NCBI RefSeq assembly: GCF_011082085.1
Contig: NZ_CP041063.1
Location: 1,612,001-1,676,000, forward strand
Source of the DNA: Bacillus sp. Cs-700
GTDB taxonomy: Bacteria > Bacillota > Bacilli > Bacillales > Guptibacillaceae
Direction: 5' to 3'
DNA: 64,000 bases
This document shows positions 1 to 9,534 of this stretch, one piece after another. Position numbers and translations under genes: made by a program. The notes beneath the pieces were generated by a model. That model ran no database searches and was not told the DNA's origin. It saw only the letters and a program-made list of their open reading frames with translations. Within the stretch, counting starts at the first letter, position 1; each line of letters begins with the position of its first letter.

Positions 1-422
1 TGACACAATATCAGCTCGCCCTCTCTTATATCATCAATGAGTCTCTTACAGATGACCAAAAAGAAAGCGTGCGTAACACGATCTCCCTTCAATCTGATCC
101 AAGGTATTATGAATATTGGATCCATATTGGACGCGGTGAAGCAGAACAAGCACTCGAAATCGCACGTTATTTAGAAGATCGCGACTTGTTAATGTACGGC
201 ATTTTAAAGCGTAAGGAACAGGTAAAAGCTGATTCTGAGCTAGAGAGCGAGAAGAAACAACAGATGATCAATGAGTTAGAGCAAGAATTTGAAGAATATG
301 AGAGTGAAATAGAAGAACAGCAGAAAGAAGAGCAAGAGGAGCAAGAAGCCCAGCAGGAAACAACTACTGAAGAAAAGCCAGAAGAGAAGCAGCAAGATGA
401 ACAGAAAAAAGAAGAAAAATAG
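1..422 (+). CDS. essB: T7SS membrane protein EssB/YukC, C-terminal part only
   Basis: The frame is open from base 3 and the gene starts outside the window. EssB/YukC is a bitopic membrane protein of the type VII (Esx/Yuk) secretion machine, with a cytoplasmic pseudokinase domain and an extracytoplasmic C-terminal domain. The visible part is the end of the extracytoplasmic domain, with the family-typical stretch DPRYYEYWIHIGRGE followed by a helical region. It ends in a very acidic Glu/Gln/Lys-rich tail of about 60 residues. The stop lies 15 bases before essC, so the two are co-transcribed. Identification rests on similarity to B. subtilis YukC recalled from memory and on the essC neighbour. 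The missing upstream genes would be expected to include yukE- and yukD-like genes. Confidence 0.85.
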   Translation, partial: TQYQLALSYIINESLTDDQKESVRNTISLQSDPRYYEYWIHIGRGEAEQALEIARYLEDRDLLMYGILKRKEQVKADSELESEKKQQMINELEQEFEEYESEIEEQQKEEQEEQEAQQETTTEEKPEEKQQDEQKKEEK

Positions 423-437
423 ATCAGAGGTGAAATA

Positions 438-3400
438 ATGGAGCAATTATGGGTGTTCTTTCGAGATACGTATCAAACGAGTGAGCTTGATAAACAGTCT
501 CTACCCATTACGATCGGAACAAGTATCAATCACTCTTTTACGATCCCTTCCTCTCATTCGGATGAAAACGTATTTTCAATAAAGCGTAAAGAACAACACT
601 ACCAATTGTTTAAAAATGATGATGAGATCATGACAGTGTCTCTAAATAAACAATCCTCTTTTCAATTAGGTTCTGAAGAAGTTACTGTCATAATAACTTC
701 TAAAGCAAAGAGGAACGTTTATTATGTTGGTAACCTGCAAGAAATAACTCTTTCCAAGGCCACATCAGATATTCAAATGAAACGTCTAGCTGATGGCGTT
801 GGTTTAACCCTCGTTCGCAAGAAGAAACATTGGACAGTTACTGCTACCAGTCCAACAACCGTGTACCAAAATGGTTCGCTTTTACATAGAAAATCACCGC
901 TCCAAATCGGAGATATGCTTTTCCTACCGATGATGACACTGACACTAATTGCAGAAGATATGATTGAGATAACAAGCCCAGAAACATTTGAAACCTCTCT
1001 ACCAGAAGCTACGATTGCGTCATCTGAGATGAAAAAGAAATACCCAAACTATCGTCGTACACAAAGGATGATGTATGAGTTACCTGAGGATAAAATCGAT
1101 CTTTCCTTTCCTACGCAAGAGTCCGATCGAAACAATCGAAGCCTATGGCTTATTATCCTACCACCTTTAATGATGCTAATCGTAATGGGACTAGTGGCAC
1201 TTCTTATTCCAAGGGGAATCTTTATCCTTATTTCTGTTGTGATGTTTGCGACAACGCTTGTTACATCAACAGTCCAATATTTCAAAGATAAAAGTTATCA
1301 AAAGAAATCAAAAGCACGTAAGAAAAGGATTTATAAAAGGTACCTTGAGGATAAACGACAAGAACTTCATGAATTGGCTCAAAAACAACGCAAAGTGCTA
1401 ACGTTCCACTACCCCAGCTTTGAGCGAATGAAATACTTAACAGAGCAAGTTTCAGATCGTTTATGGGAACGTAGCCTTGAGAGCCCTGACTTCCTTCAAT
1501 TTCGTTTGGGAACAGGATCGGTACCAGCAAGCTATAAGATTTCCGTCAATTCAGCTGACATGTCGACAAGAGAAATGGATGAGCTATTAGAAGAGTCACA
1601 GAACCTGAAGCAAGTTTACAATGAACTCCATCACCTCCCGATTACTGCAAACCTATTCCAGGGAGCAATCGGTCTAATTGGTAAAGAAGCGGTTGTGAAG
1701 AATGAGCTCCATCAAATCATTGGACAGCTCGCTTTCTTCCACAGCTATCACGACGTTCGATTTGTCTTCGTTTTTGATGAAGAAGAATATGCCAGTTGGG
1801 AATGGATGAAATGGTTACCTCATTTTCAAATGCCAGGTTCCTTTTCAAAAGGATTTATTTACAATGAACAAACACGAGATCAGCTCCTTTCTTCGATCTA
1901 TGAAATGATTCGAGAACGTGACCTTGAAGAAGATAAAGAAAAGCTACGTTTCGCACCACACTATGTGTTTATTGTTTCGAATCACAACTTAATCTCAGAC
2001 CATGTCATTTTAGAGTATTTAGAGAAAGAGCACACGCATCTAGGACTTTCAACGATTTTCGTTGCAGAAGCAAAGGAGAGTCTATCCGATAATATCCATA
2101 CGCTTATTCGCTACATTAACAAAAACGAAGGAGATATTCTCATTCAAGAGAAAAAAGCTGCCGAAACCTCATTCGAACTTGATCAACACAAACAAAGCGG
2201 TAATGAACAGTTCTCTCGAATGCTCCGCACACTTAATCACCAACGTGGCATTACGAATTCGATTCCTGACAAAGTATCCTTCTTGCAGATGCTGAACATG
2301 GAAGATATTGATGAACTACCGATATCTCATAACTGGGTAACGAATCAATCGTCTAAGTCCCTTGCAGCACCTGTAGGACTGAAAGGACGACAGGACATTG
2401 TTGAGTTGAACCTTCATGAGAAAGCTCACGGACCCCACGGATTACTAGCTGGTACAACTGGATCCGGGAAGAGTGAATTTTTGCAAACGTATATTCTTTC
2501 ACTCGCCGTTCACTACCATCCACATGAAGTGGCATTTCTATTAATTGACTATAAAGGTGGTGGAATGGCTCAGCCATTTAAACAAATTCCTCACCTACTT
2601 GGAACGATTACAAATATCGAGGGTAGTGAAAATTTCAGTACGCGTGCACTTGCTTCCATTAAAAGCGAATTAAAGAAACGACAAACCATCTTTGATCAGT
2701 ATGAAGTGAGTCACATAAACGACTATACGATTCTTTATAAAAATGGAGTAGCAGCTGAACCAATGCCCCATCTCTTTTTAATTTCGGATGAATTTGCTGA
2801 GTTAAAAACGGAAGAACCAGAGTTCATTAAAGAACTTGTCAGCGCTGCAAGAATTGGTCGAAGTCTAGGTGTGCACCTCATACTTGCCACGCAAAAACCT
2901 GGTGGCGTCATTGATAATCAAATTTGGAGTAACGCTCGCTTCCGCGTCGCTCTAAAAGTACAAAATGTAGAGGATAGCCGTGAAATTTTAAAGAACGGTG
3001 ATGCTGCATCACTAACCGTAACTGGGCGCGCCTACTTACAGGTTGGGAATAACGAAGTATACGACTTATTCCAATCAGCCTATAGCCGCGCGACTTATAT
3101 GGAAGATACTTCGGATATGGAAGATGAAATCGCTCTTGTGACTGACCTCGGTCTCGTTCCACTATCAGAGCTTTCCTCTTCAGAAGAAAGCAAGAAAAAG
3201 AAGCAAAGTGAAATCGAAGTAATCGTAGATAAAATTGTTGATGTCCAGCAGGAACTTGGCCTGAGAAGATTACCAAGCCCATGGCTACCACCACTCGAGA
3301 AACGATTATATCGCCATGATTTTGAATCCAAAAAGAAAAAAATAGCGTTTGCCTTGCTGGATGAACCTGAAAAACAAGCCCAATCTCCATATCATTATGA

Positions 3401-4889
3401 ATTAATAAAAGATGGAAATATTGGCATATTTGGCTCATCAGGATTCGGGAAGACGCAAACCATTCTAACGTTACTTATGAGTATCGCATCAACAAACACG
3501 CCAGAAGAGGCGCAATTCTATCTACTCGATTTCGGTAACGGGGGCTTATTATCGATTAAGAATTTACCCCATACGGGAGATTATTTTTTAATTGATGAGG
3601 AACGTAAATTAAATAAATTATTGAAATTTATTCAGGAGGAATTCACGAAACGTAAACGACTTTTTCAGCGTGAAGAAGTGAGCTCTATTACGATGTACAA
3701 TCGGTTAAATGAAAAACCTCTTCCCCTTCTCTTTATTACAATCGATAACTATGATCTTGTAAAAGAGGAGCTGATGGATTTTGATCCGATCTTCACTCAG
3801 TTTGCGCGAGATGGACAGTCGCTGGGAATTTATTTAATTGTCAGCGCCACCCGTTTAAATTCCATTCGACAAGCTCTTATGAATAACATTAAAACAAAGA
3901 TCGTTCATTATTTACTCGATAATTCTGAAGCTTACACCGTTCTTGGAAGAATCCCTTTTGCACCAGAATCCATCCCAGGTAGGGCCATTATGAAAAAGGA
4001 GAAAACACACTTCGGTCAAATCATCCTACCAGCTAAAGGAGAAGATGATTACGAACAGCTAGCTTCATTGAAGGAAGAAGTTCAAATGCTCCAAGAGAAA
4101 TACCTTGATACGAGCAAACCTGAAGCAATTCCAATGCTACCGAGTGATCTTACTTTTCAAACATTTAAGACGTACATTCAAGCTTCCAAACCAAAAAATT
4201 CTTACTCCATTGGACTGCATGAAGAAACAGTGAAGCCCGTATCCCTTTCCTTTACGCAGACATCCCATTGTCTTGTACTAGGACAGGCTCAAAAAGGTAA
4301 AACCAATATTATGCGTCTTCTTACCCAGCAAGCGTTACAGCATGAAGGAGACCATATTGCCATATTTGATTCAATCGATCGCGGATTATTTCATTTAAAA
4401 GATGAGGAAAAGACAACTTATTTAGAAACAAAAGAACAAATCGAAGAATGGCTTGAACAAATCACATCGGAATTCAAGTCACGTGAGATGAAGTACCACG
4501 AAAGTATGAACAGTGGTGAGACGCTTCCTGAATTCTCTAGAGTACTCCTCTTTATCGATGGATATGGACGATTTTCTCAAACGCTCGGAAGTCTGCTACA
4601 GGATCGAATGACCGCACTAATGAAAAACTATAGCCACCTTGGCTTAAGTATAGTTGCATCTGGCAGCAGTAATGAGCTAACGAAAGGCTATGACCCGCTA
4701 ACAGTTGAATTGAAGCAAGTTCGTCAAATCATCTTATTAATGAAGAAATCCGATCAAACGCTCATTAATCTGCCTTTTGACAGGAAAGAACCCGATATTA
4801 AAGCCGGATTTGCTTATTATGTGCAAAGTGAAAACGCGCAAAAAATCCAGATTCCACTTGTTCAAATAGAAAGGAAGGTACATGCGTGA
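438..4889 (+). CDS. essC: T7SS FtsK/SpoIIIE-type ATPase EssC/YukB
   Basis: This is the motor and substrate-recognition ATPase of the type VII secretion system. The 1483 residues show two FHA-like beta domains (about 1-180), two adjacent membrane helices (about 235-285), then three tandem FtsK/SpoIIIE ATPase modules. Module 1 has Walker A GTTGSGKS at about 672 and Walker B FLISDEFAE at about 780. Module 2 has GSSGFGKT at about 999. Module 3 has GQAQKGKT at about 1281 with Walker B LLFIDGY. Module 1 looks fully competent; module 3 is more divergent, as is usual in the family. The ATG at 438 follows AGAGGTG. The last codons overlap the GTG of the next gene, indicating translational coupling. Length matches EssC/YukB of Bacillaceae (about 1480-1500). 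Confidence 0.95.
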   Translation: MEQLWVFFRDTYQTSELDKQSLPITIGTSINHSFTIPSSHSDENVFSIKRKEQHYQLFKNDDEIMTVSLNKQSSFQLGSEEVTVIITSKAKRNVYYVGNLQEITLSKATSDIQMKRLADGVGLTLVRKKKHWTVTATSPTTVYQNGSLLHRKSPLQIGDMLFLPMMTLTLIAEDMIEITSPETFETSLPEATIASSEMKKKYPNYRRTQRMMYELPEDKIDLSFPTQESDRNNRSLWLIILPPLMMLIVMGLVALLIPRGIFILISVVMFATTLVTSTVQYFKDKSYQKKSKARKKRIYKRYLEDKRQELHELAQKQRKVLTFHYPSFERMKYLTEQVSDRLWERSLESPDFLQFRLGTGSVPASYKISVNSADMSTREMDELLEESQNLKQVYNELHHLPITANLFQGAIGLIGKEAVVKNELHQIIGQLAFFHSYHDVRFVFVFDEEEYASWEWMKWLPHFQMPGSFSKGFIYNEQTRDQLLSSIYEMIRERDLEEDKEKLRFAPHYVFIVSNHNLISDHVILEYLEKEHTHLGLSTIFVAEAKESLSDNIHTLIRYINKNEGDILIQEKKAAETSFELDQHKQSGNEQFSRMLRTLNHQRGITNSIPDKVSFLQMLNMEDIDELPISHNWVTNQSSKSLAAPVGLKGRQDIVELNLHEKAHGPHGLLAGTTGSGKSEFLQTYILSLAVHYHPHEVAFLLIDYKGGGMAQPFKQIPHLLGTITNIEGSENFSTRALASIKSELKKRQTIFDQYEVSHINDYTILYKNGVAAEPMPHLFLISDEFAELKTEEPEFIKELVSAARIGRSLGVHLILATQKPGGVIDNQIWSNARFRVALKVQNVEDSREILKNGDAASLTVTGRAYLQVGNNEVYDLFQSAYSRATYMEDTSDMEDEIALVTDLGLVPLSELSSSEESKKKKQSEIEVIVDKIVDVQQELGLRRLPSPWLPPLEKRLYRHDFESKKKKIAFALLDEPEKQAQSPYHYELIKDGNIGIFGSSGFGKTQTILTLLMSIASTNTPEEAQFYLLDFGNGGLLSIKNLPHTGDYFLIDEERKLNKLLKFIQEEFTKRKRLFQREEVSSITMYNRLNEKPLPLLFITIDNYDLVKEELMDFDPIFTQFARDGQSLGIYLIVSATRLNSIRQALMNNIKTKIVHYLLDNSEAYTVLGRIPFAPESIPGRAIMKKEKTHFGQIILPAKGEDDYEQLASLKEEVQMLQEKYLDTSKPEAIPMLPSDLTFQTFKTYIQASKPKNSYSIGLHEETVKPVSLSFTQTSHCLVLGQAQKGKTNIMRLLTQQALQHEGDHIAIFDSIDRGLFHLKDEEKTTYLETKEQIEEWLEQITSEFKSREMKYHESMNSGETLPEFSRVLLFIDGYGRFSQTLGSLLQDRMTALMKNYSHLGLSIVASGSSNELTKGYDPLTVELKQVRQIILLMKKSDQTLINLPFDRKEPDIKAGFAYYVQSENAQKIQIPLVQIERKVHA

Positions 4890-7800
4890 AAGAAAAGAAA
4901 AGCATCCTTAAGCTCATTCTCGTAACAGCAATCATTTTAGTTCTCCCGCTCATTTACTTTACTTCCATCGGAGAAAATCCAATGAAAAAGAAAGAGAGCG
5001 CCACGAAAACGATCGCTGTCATCAATGAAGATACAGGAACTGAAGAAGACGAGGAACTCGTAAAGTTCGGAAATGACGTCCCTCCCCTTCTTAAATCTGA
5101 ATCACAATACAATTGGGAAGTTGTTGGACGTAGTGCTGCAGAAAATGGCTTAAACAATCAGAAGTACGATGCCGTTGTTTATATTCCCTCCACTTTCTCT
5201 GAGAAGATTCTAACGTACGACGAAAACCAACCAGAGCAAACAAAGTTAGCATTTACTGTACAGAATCAATTAAATGCTCTAAATAAAGAACAAGTTTTGC
5301 TTGAACTTGAACAAGCAACGAATCGCGTGAACACGAAGATGTCTTCTCTTTATTGGAACTATGTTTCAAATGATCTCGTCAACATCCAACAAGAGTTTGA
5401 CCAAATTGTAGAGAAAGAGAAAGCATTCCAACAAACGATGCTTTCCTTCTATACTCCAAGCTCAAAGGATTTGGCCGAGCAGATGGAGCAGCAAGTTTCG
5501 ATGCTTGCGAACCTCCAATCAACTTCAGAAAATGCTGAAGAACGTGCGGCTGACCAAACAGATACGATGGAAGGATTTCAAGAAAATCTAGCAAACTTTG
5601 TTACTTATACAAATGACTATCGTGAGTATCAGCAGAAGCAGCAAGAAGTTCTAGAACAAATCCAAGCCGATTCAGTCAATTCGATTTCACAAGCTACAGA
5701 AATGCCTCAACCGATGTTTATGAACAATAAAGAACTGTTCGAAGGGAAATCTGAGAGCGTACTTGAAAACATGTCTCAGGTAGAAAACCAAATGATTCAG
5801 CAGCAAGAAATGTTCGCTGGTCTAAAAGAACTTCGGTACAACCAGGTCGAGCGTCAGGTTACCGATTTCTATACGCTTCAAGAACGAATTCTAAACTACT
5901 ACCAGCAACTAAAAGATTCAATGATTTTAAATGAACTAGAAGGTGAAATCGCTACGCTTAGTAATAAACTTGGTGATGGTGACGAGATCATTATTCCGGA
6001 CGATCCCGAACTTCCTGAAGTCTCGGAAGATCCAGAAGAACCAGTTGATCCAGAAGATCCTGGTGAAGAAGAGGATCCAACGGAAGATCTTACAAAACTT
6101 CTAAAAAGCTTACAAGATGAAGAGCCTCCTGTGATCGATGAAGATGGAGAAACAAATGGTTCAACTCCTGTTGATCTAAGCGCAGAACGGAATGAGCTAT
6201 TAGCGATTGCTCAGGAAATTGTTACGCTACAAGAAACATTGATCGCCCTAGAAGAACCAAAAGTAGAAGATCTTCAAACCGCATCGACAACGTTGCTAAC
6301 GCTTAACGATCGAATCAAGCAAACTGAACAACAGCTTCTAGCCAAAGAAGGCGGCGAAAACCCACTAGATGGCGAACTAGAAGAATTAAAGAAGCTTATA
6401 GAATCGCTCACAACAGAAAATAAAAGTTTACTTGAACAAATTGAAGAGTTAACAAAGGAACTGGAGAAGCTAACGAAAGAAAACGAAACGCTCTCTTCTC
6501 AAAAAGAAACGTTAATGGAACAGGTTGATGTGTTAAAAGAATCAAATACCGAGCTAAAAGACTTACTAGTGATGGTATCTGATAAAATCTATCGAATTTC
6601 ATCAGGTATCAATGAGAAAGAAAATGCAATACTAGCATCTCCAGCTCTTTCACAAGCTAGAAAAGATACGCTATCCATCTATTTTCAACGTCCTATTAAA
6701 GGGGCTAACTTAACAGATGTTCTTCAATACTATGCCTATTTGGATCGTTACGAAGCAACGCTTAATAGCATGCTTTCTAAAAACAACGTGAAGGAAACTG
6801 TTCTACAGGACAATGACCTTCGCGAAGAAGTGAACAGCATGTTAGAACTAACCAACAAGGAAGAAGGTCAATGGGACGCGGTTGGCTCCCAAGTACCGAA
6901 GACGAGCGATGCCCTAACGACGTTACAAGATGATTTCACTGTCTTTTTAGCAGACTACAAAAACGTTCTCGACACCCAGCAAGCAAAATTACTTGAAAGC
7001 TTGAACGGAATTGAAGAAGAAGCAGATAAGGTTCTAAATCAAATGCAACAGTCTCAGCAGCAAACCCCTGATAAAACAGCGCAGGGCACAGAAATCATAA
7101 GTAATCATGATCAGGTTAAGAGCCAGATGGGTTCTTTGTATGATTGGATGGATTCTATTGAAGATAGCCAATCTGAAATTCTTTCTTACACAGATGAACT
7201 TCAGTCTCGGGTAGCTGAAGTGCAGACCGATGCCAACACACTAAATAACAAGTGGGAAACGAACGTCGCTTCCACCCTTATGATTCGTGATGATGTCTTT
7301 AACGTTATGGGGAATGCGTTTGTAGATGGCCAATCTAATGATTACGTCTATGATTTCCTTGCTACTCCAATTGACGTAACAGGAAGCGTGTTTACGGATA
7401 AGAAAGATACGAATCTTCCACCGGTGGTCATATTGTTTATTATTCTCTTAAGCAGCTTGTTGATTGGATATGCAAGTTACTACTTCCAATATGGTCCATG
7501 GTGGCTACAAAGTATTTTATTCTTAATGCTGACAAGTATCGTAGGGCTTGTGATTAGCCTCTACAGTTTATCGATTTATCCATTAGGAAACGATCGTTCT
7601 ATGGAATGGACTATCTTTACGATCTTACTACTGTTAAGTTGTGCGGCGCTCATTCGCGTAGCCTTTATGAGTCACCATTTAATCGGATGGCTCATGACCG
7701 TTGGCCTCGTCGCCCTGTTTGTAACACCTTTATTAGCTCTTTCAACACCAAACTTTAGCTTTACTGACCCAATGTCTCGCGTGTATATGTCAATTCAGAA

Positions 7801-7933
7801 CAGTACACAAACACTCTTTTCAGAAGGTGCGATGATTTTATCTGCCATTTTGATCGTCCTGATCATCCTTCAATATGCTTTAAACAAACGATCATGGACA
7901 CAAATTAAAAAGGATGAGGCCCATGAAGCCTAA
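4886..7933 (+). CDS. esaA: T7SS membrane protein EsaA/YueB
   Basis: This is the large polytopic component of the type VII secretion system; B. subtilis YueB is also the receptor of phage SPP1. There is one N-terminal membrane helix (about 7-27), then some 800 extracytoplasmic residues rich in coiled coil (notably residues 490-560, a leucine/glutamate heptad region), then about five to six C-terminal membrane helices (from about 845). Residues near 370-410 form a Pro/Asp/Glu-rich acidic linker of the PEDPGEEEDP type. The GTG start overlaps the essC stop by four bases and is preceded by AAGGAAGG at 4871-4878. The 1015 residues fit the YueB/EsaA/Pip family. The surface-exposed coiled-coil part is expected to vary between strains. 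Confidence 0.9.
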   Translation: MKEKKSILKLILVTAIILVLPLIYFTSIGENPMKKKESATKTIAVINEDTGTEEDEELVKFGNDVPPLLKSESQYNWEVVGRSAAENGLNNQKYDAVVYIPSTFSEKILTYDENQPEQTKLAFTVQNQLNALNKEQVLLELEQATNRVNTKMSSLYWNYVSNDLVNIQQEFDQIVEKEKAFQQTMLSFYTPSSKDLAEQMEQQVSMLANLQSTSENAEERAADQTDTMEGFQENLANFVTYTNDYREYQQKQQEVLEQIQADSVNSISQATEMPQPMFMNNKELFEGKSESVLENMSQVENQMIQQQEMFAGLKELRYNQVERQVTDFYTLQERILNYYQQLKDSMILNELEGEIATLSNKLGDGDEIIIPDDPELPEVSEDPEEPVDPEDPGEEEDPTEDLTKLLKSLQDEEPPVIDEDGETNGSTPVDLSAERNELLAIAQEIVTLQETLIALEEPKVEDLQTASTTLLTLNDRIKQTEQQLLAKEGGENPLDGELEELKKLIESLTTENKSLLEQIEELTKELEKLTKENETLSSQKETLMEQVDVLKESNTELKDLLVMVSDKIYRISSGINEKENAILASPALSQARKDTLSIYFQRPIKGANLTDVLQYYAYLDRYEATLNSMLSKNNVKETVLQDNDLREEVNSMLELTNKEEGQWDAVGSQVPKTSDALTTLQDDFTVFLADYKNVLDTQQAKLLESLNGIEEEADKVLNQMQQSQQQTPDKTAQGTEIISNHDQVKSQMGSLYDWMDSIEDSQSEILSYTDELQSRVAEVQTDANTLNNKWETNVASTLMIRDDVFNVMGNAFVDGQSNDYVYDFLATPIDVTGSVFTDKKDTNLPPVVILFIILLSSLLIGYASYYFQYGPWWLQSILFLMLTSIVGLVISLYSLSIYPLGNDRSMEWTIFTILLLLSCAALIRVAFMSHHLIGWLMTVGLVALFVTPLLALSTPNFSFTDPMSRVYMSIQNSTQTLFSEGAMILSAILIVLIILQYALNKRSWTQIKKDEAHEA

Positions 7934-8402
7934 GATCCTTTTCCTGTTCACCTTGATTTTCCTTTGCTGTCACATCGTTCCAGTGGCAGCAGAGGGAAAC
8001 ACAGACATCAATGAGCTCTTACCGAATGAATACAAAAAGAACAAATTTAAGAAAAACACTGACTTAATTTATGATTCATCGAATACGAAAGAAATGGAAG
8101 AAATATCGGAAGAACAGCAAAAGATTTCTTTTACTGGAGAAAAGGTTTTTAATCCTGACAAAACTCAAAATGAATTATTTCTTTCAATGAGTCATGAAAA
8201 TAGTACGATTAAAGATAAAGCAGAGAATCTCAATCTTTTCTCTGCATCAGAGGCGGCAGCTTTTACATCGACTAACTCAGAAGGTAACGAAACGACATCA
8301 ACCTCTTTTCAGCTCCTAATCGGAATTTTAATCGGTGTATGTCTCGTTGTTTTAATCATTGTATTAGTGATCTATAATCGTCTTTCTTCATCAAAAAGCT
8401 AA
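7923..8402 (+). CDS. essA: T7SS membrane protein EssA/YueC
   Basis: This is a small bitopic component of the type VII machine. The protein has about 159 residues, an N-terminal signal-like helix ending near VAAEG, a hydrophilic extracytoplasmic middle, and a C-terminal membrane helix (about 133-153) followed by RLSSSKS. I chose the ATG at 7923 because AAGGATGAGG lies at a suitable distance before it. The in-frame ATG at 7914 sits directly on that same element. The gene overlaps the 3' end of esaA, and the order essB-essC-esaA-essA equals yukC-yukB-yueB-yueC of B. subtilis. It is followed by a strong terminator, so it ends the operon. Family sequence conservation is low, so position in the operon carries much of the assignment. 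Confidence 0.82.
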   Translation: MKPKILFLFTLIFLCCHIVPVAAEGNTDINELLPNEYKKNKFKKNTDLIYDSSNTKEMEEISEEQQKISFTGEKVFNPDKTQNELFLSMSHENSTIKDKAENLNLFSASEAAAFTSTNSEGNETTSTSFQLLIGILIGVCLVVLIIVLVIYNRLSSSKS

Positions 8403-8410
8403 TCGCACAG

Positions 8411-8451
8411 AAAAAACTACGGTCCCCCTTATTCGCGGACCGTAGTTTTTT
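8411..8451. terminator. Bidirectional rho-independent terminator
   Basis: A perfect 15-bp stem (8411-8425 with 8437-8451; arm ACTACGGTCC flanked by an A-run and a T-run) encloses an 11-base loop. It has a U-tract in both directions, serving the T7SS operon on the plus strand and the convergent serine hydrolase gene on the minus strand. Confidence 0.92.
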
Positions 8452-8455
8452 GTTT

Positions 8456-9481
8456 TTACGTATCTAATCGATGGAACATTTCTTCGAAGCCTTTCATTAC
8501 ATCAAATGCACCATCACCGTGGTTTGAAGGAATGGCGATCTTATATCCACTCTCTGGGTAGTAAGCAGAATGGAAGCTCACACCCGGATCATAGCCCATT
8601 ACATGGTATTTAAAAACTTGGCTGTTCCGACTATTTATCCAAACACCGTAACCATAACCCACGCCTTCTTTCACATCCACATGGGTGGTTAATAATTCTT
8701 TTGTAAGACTCTCATTCAATAACTGAAAATCAATCAGTGCTTCCCAAAGTTTCACCATATCAGGTGCTGTCACATACGCACCCCCATCAGATCCACCGAC
8801 AACTGGGATAGCATACGTATTCGTCCGCCACGAGCCGTCATCTTCATCAATGTAGCCTAGTGCTGTATTTTGCGGGAGACAATCTAAAGAGAAATAACCC
8901 GAATCATTCATGCCTGCAGGCTTAAAGATGTTTTCTTCAACATAATGTTGAAAAGTCATTCCAGTTTGCTGCTCAATGATTAAACCTAACACGATGTAGC
9001 CCGCATTATTATAATGGAACGCCTCCCCTGGAGAAGCGAACATTTTTCCATTTTGAAAAAGAGGTAAAAAGTCCTGAAGGCTTCTTAGAAGATACATTGG
9101 TGTCTGCTTCCAAAGATCTTCGTAGTCTTCCATGACGGCCTCATCAAAATAGTCTGGTATGCCTGAAGTGTGTGTTAAAAGCTGATAAATTGTAATGTTC
9201 GGATCGAAATGAGGAAAAGATACATTCAAGCAATCTCTTAACTTCGTTTTGAACGATAATTGCTTTTTCTCTACTAACTGAACAATCCCTATTGCCGTGA
9301 ACAACTTGCAACCTGAGGCAATCCCGAATCTTGTATTCACCTGATTTAATCGCTCTTCAACTCGATTGGCATAGCCAGAGGAAATTTCTAAAAATTCATG
9401 ACTATTTGTAATGGCGATTGATCCCGAGAAATTATGTTTTTTGGTTATTTTACTAATTTCAATTGGAAAAACTTCTTTCAT
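8456..9481 (-). CDS. Serine hydrolase of the beta-lactamase/penicillin-binding class C family
   Basis: This 341-residue protein belongs to the beta-lactamase-related serine hydrolases (Pfam Beta-lactamase). The catalytic SxxK motif is Ser56-Gly-Cys-Lys59 and the YxN motif is Tyr157-Asn-Asn159 in HYNNAGY. The usual TSGIPD block lies at about 105-110. No signal peptide is seen, so a cytoplasmic esterase or D-aminopeptidase-like activity is more likely than drug resistance. The ATG is preceded by GGGGGAGGAATGG. The gene is monocistronic between two terminated neighbours. The substrate cannot be inferred. Confidence 0.82.
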   Translation of the reverse strand: MKEVFPIEISKITKKHNFSGSIAITNSHEFLEISSGYANRVEERLNQVNTRFGIASGCKLFTAIGIVQLVEKKQLSFKTKLRDCLNVSFPHFDPNITIYQLLTHTSGIPDYFDEAVMEDYEDLWKQTPMYLLRSLQDFLPLFQNGKMFASPGEAFHYNNAGYIVLGLIIEQQTGMTFQHYVEENIFKPAGMNDSGYFSLDCLPQNTALGYIDEDDGSWRTNTYAIPVVGGSDGGAYVTAPDMVKLWEALIDFQLLNESLTKELLTTHVDVKEGVGYGYGVWINSRNSQVFKYHVMGYDPGVSFHSAYYPESGYKIAIPSNHGDGAFDVMKGFEEMFHRLDT

Positions 9482-9534
9482 CCATTCCTCCCCCTTTTCT
9501 TCACTCTCTTTATAGAAAATGGCGATATCTATTA

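Noticed and set aside
2908-3438. Open frame of 176 codons antisense to essC
   Set aside because: It lies wholly inside a conserved ATPase gene, lacks a ribosome site and has no recognisable composition; it is a shadow of essC.
8456-9481. Antibiotic-resistance beta-lactamase
   Set aside because: SxxK and YxN motifs are present, but no signal peptide is visible and the family is dominated by esterases and peptidases; a resistance role is not supported.
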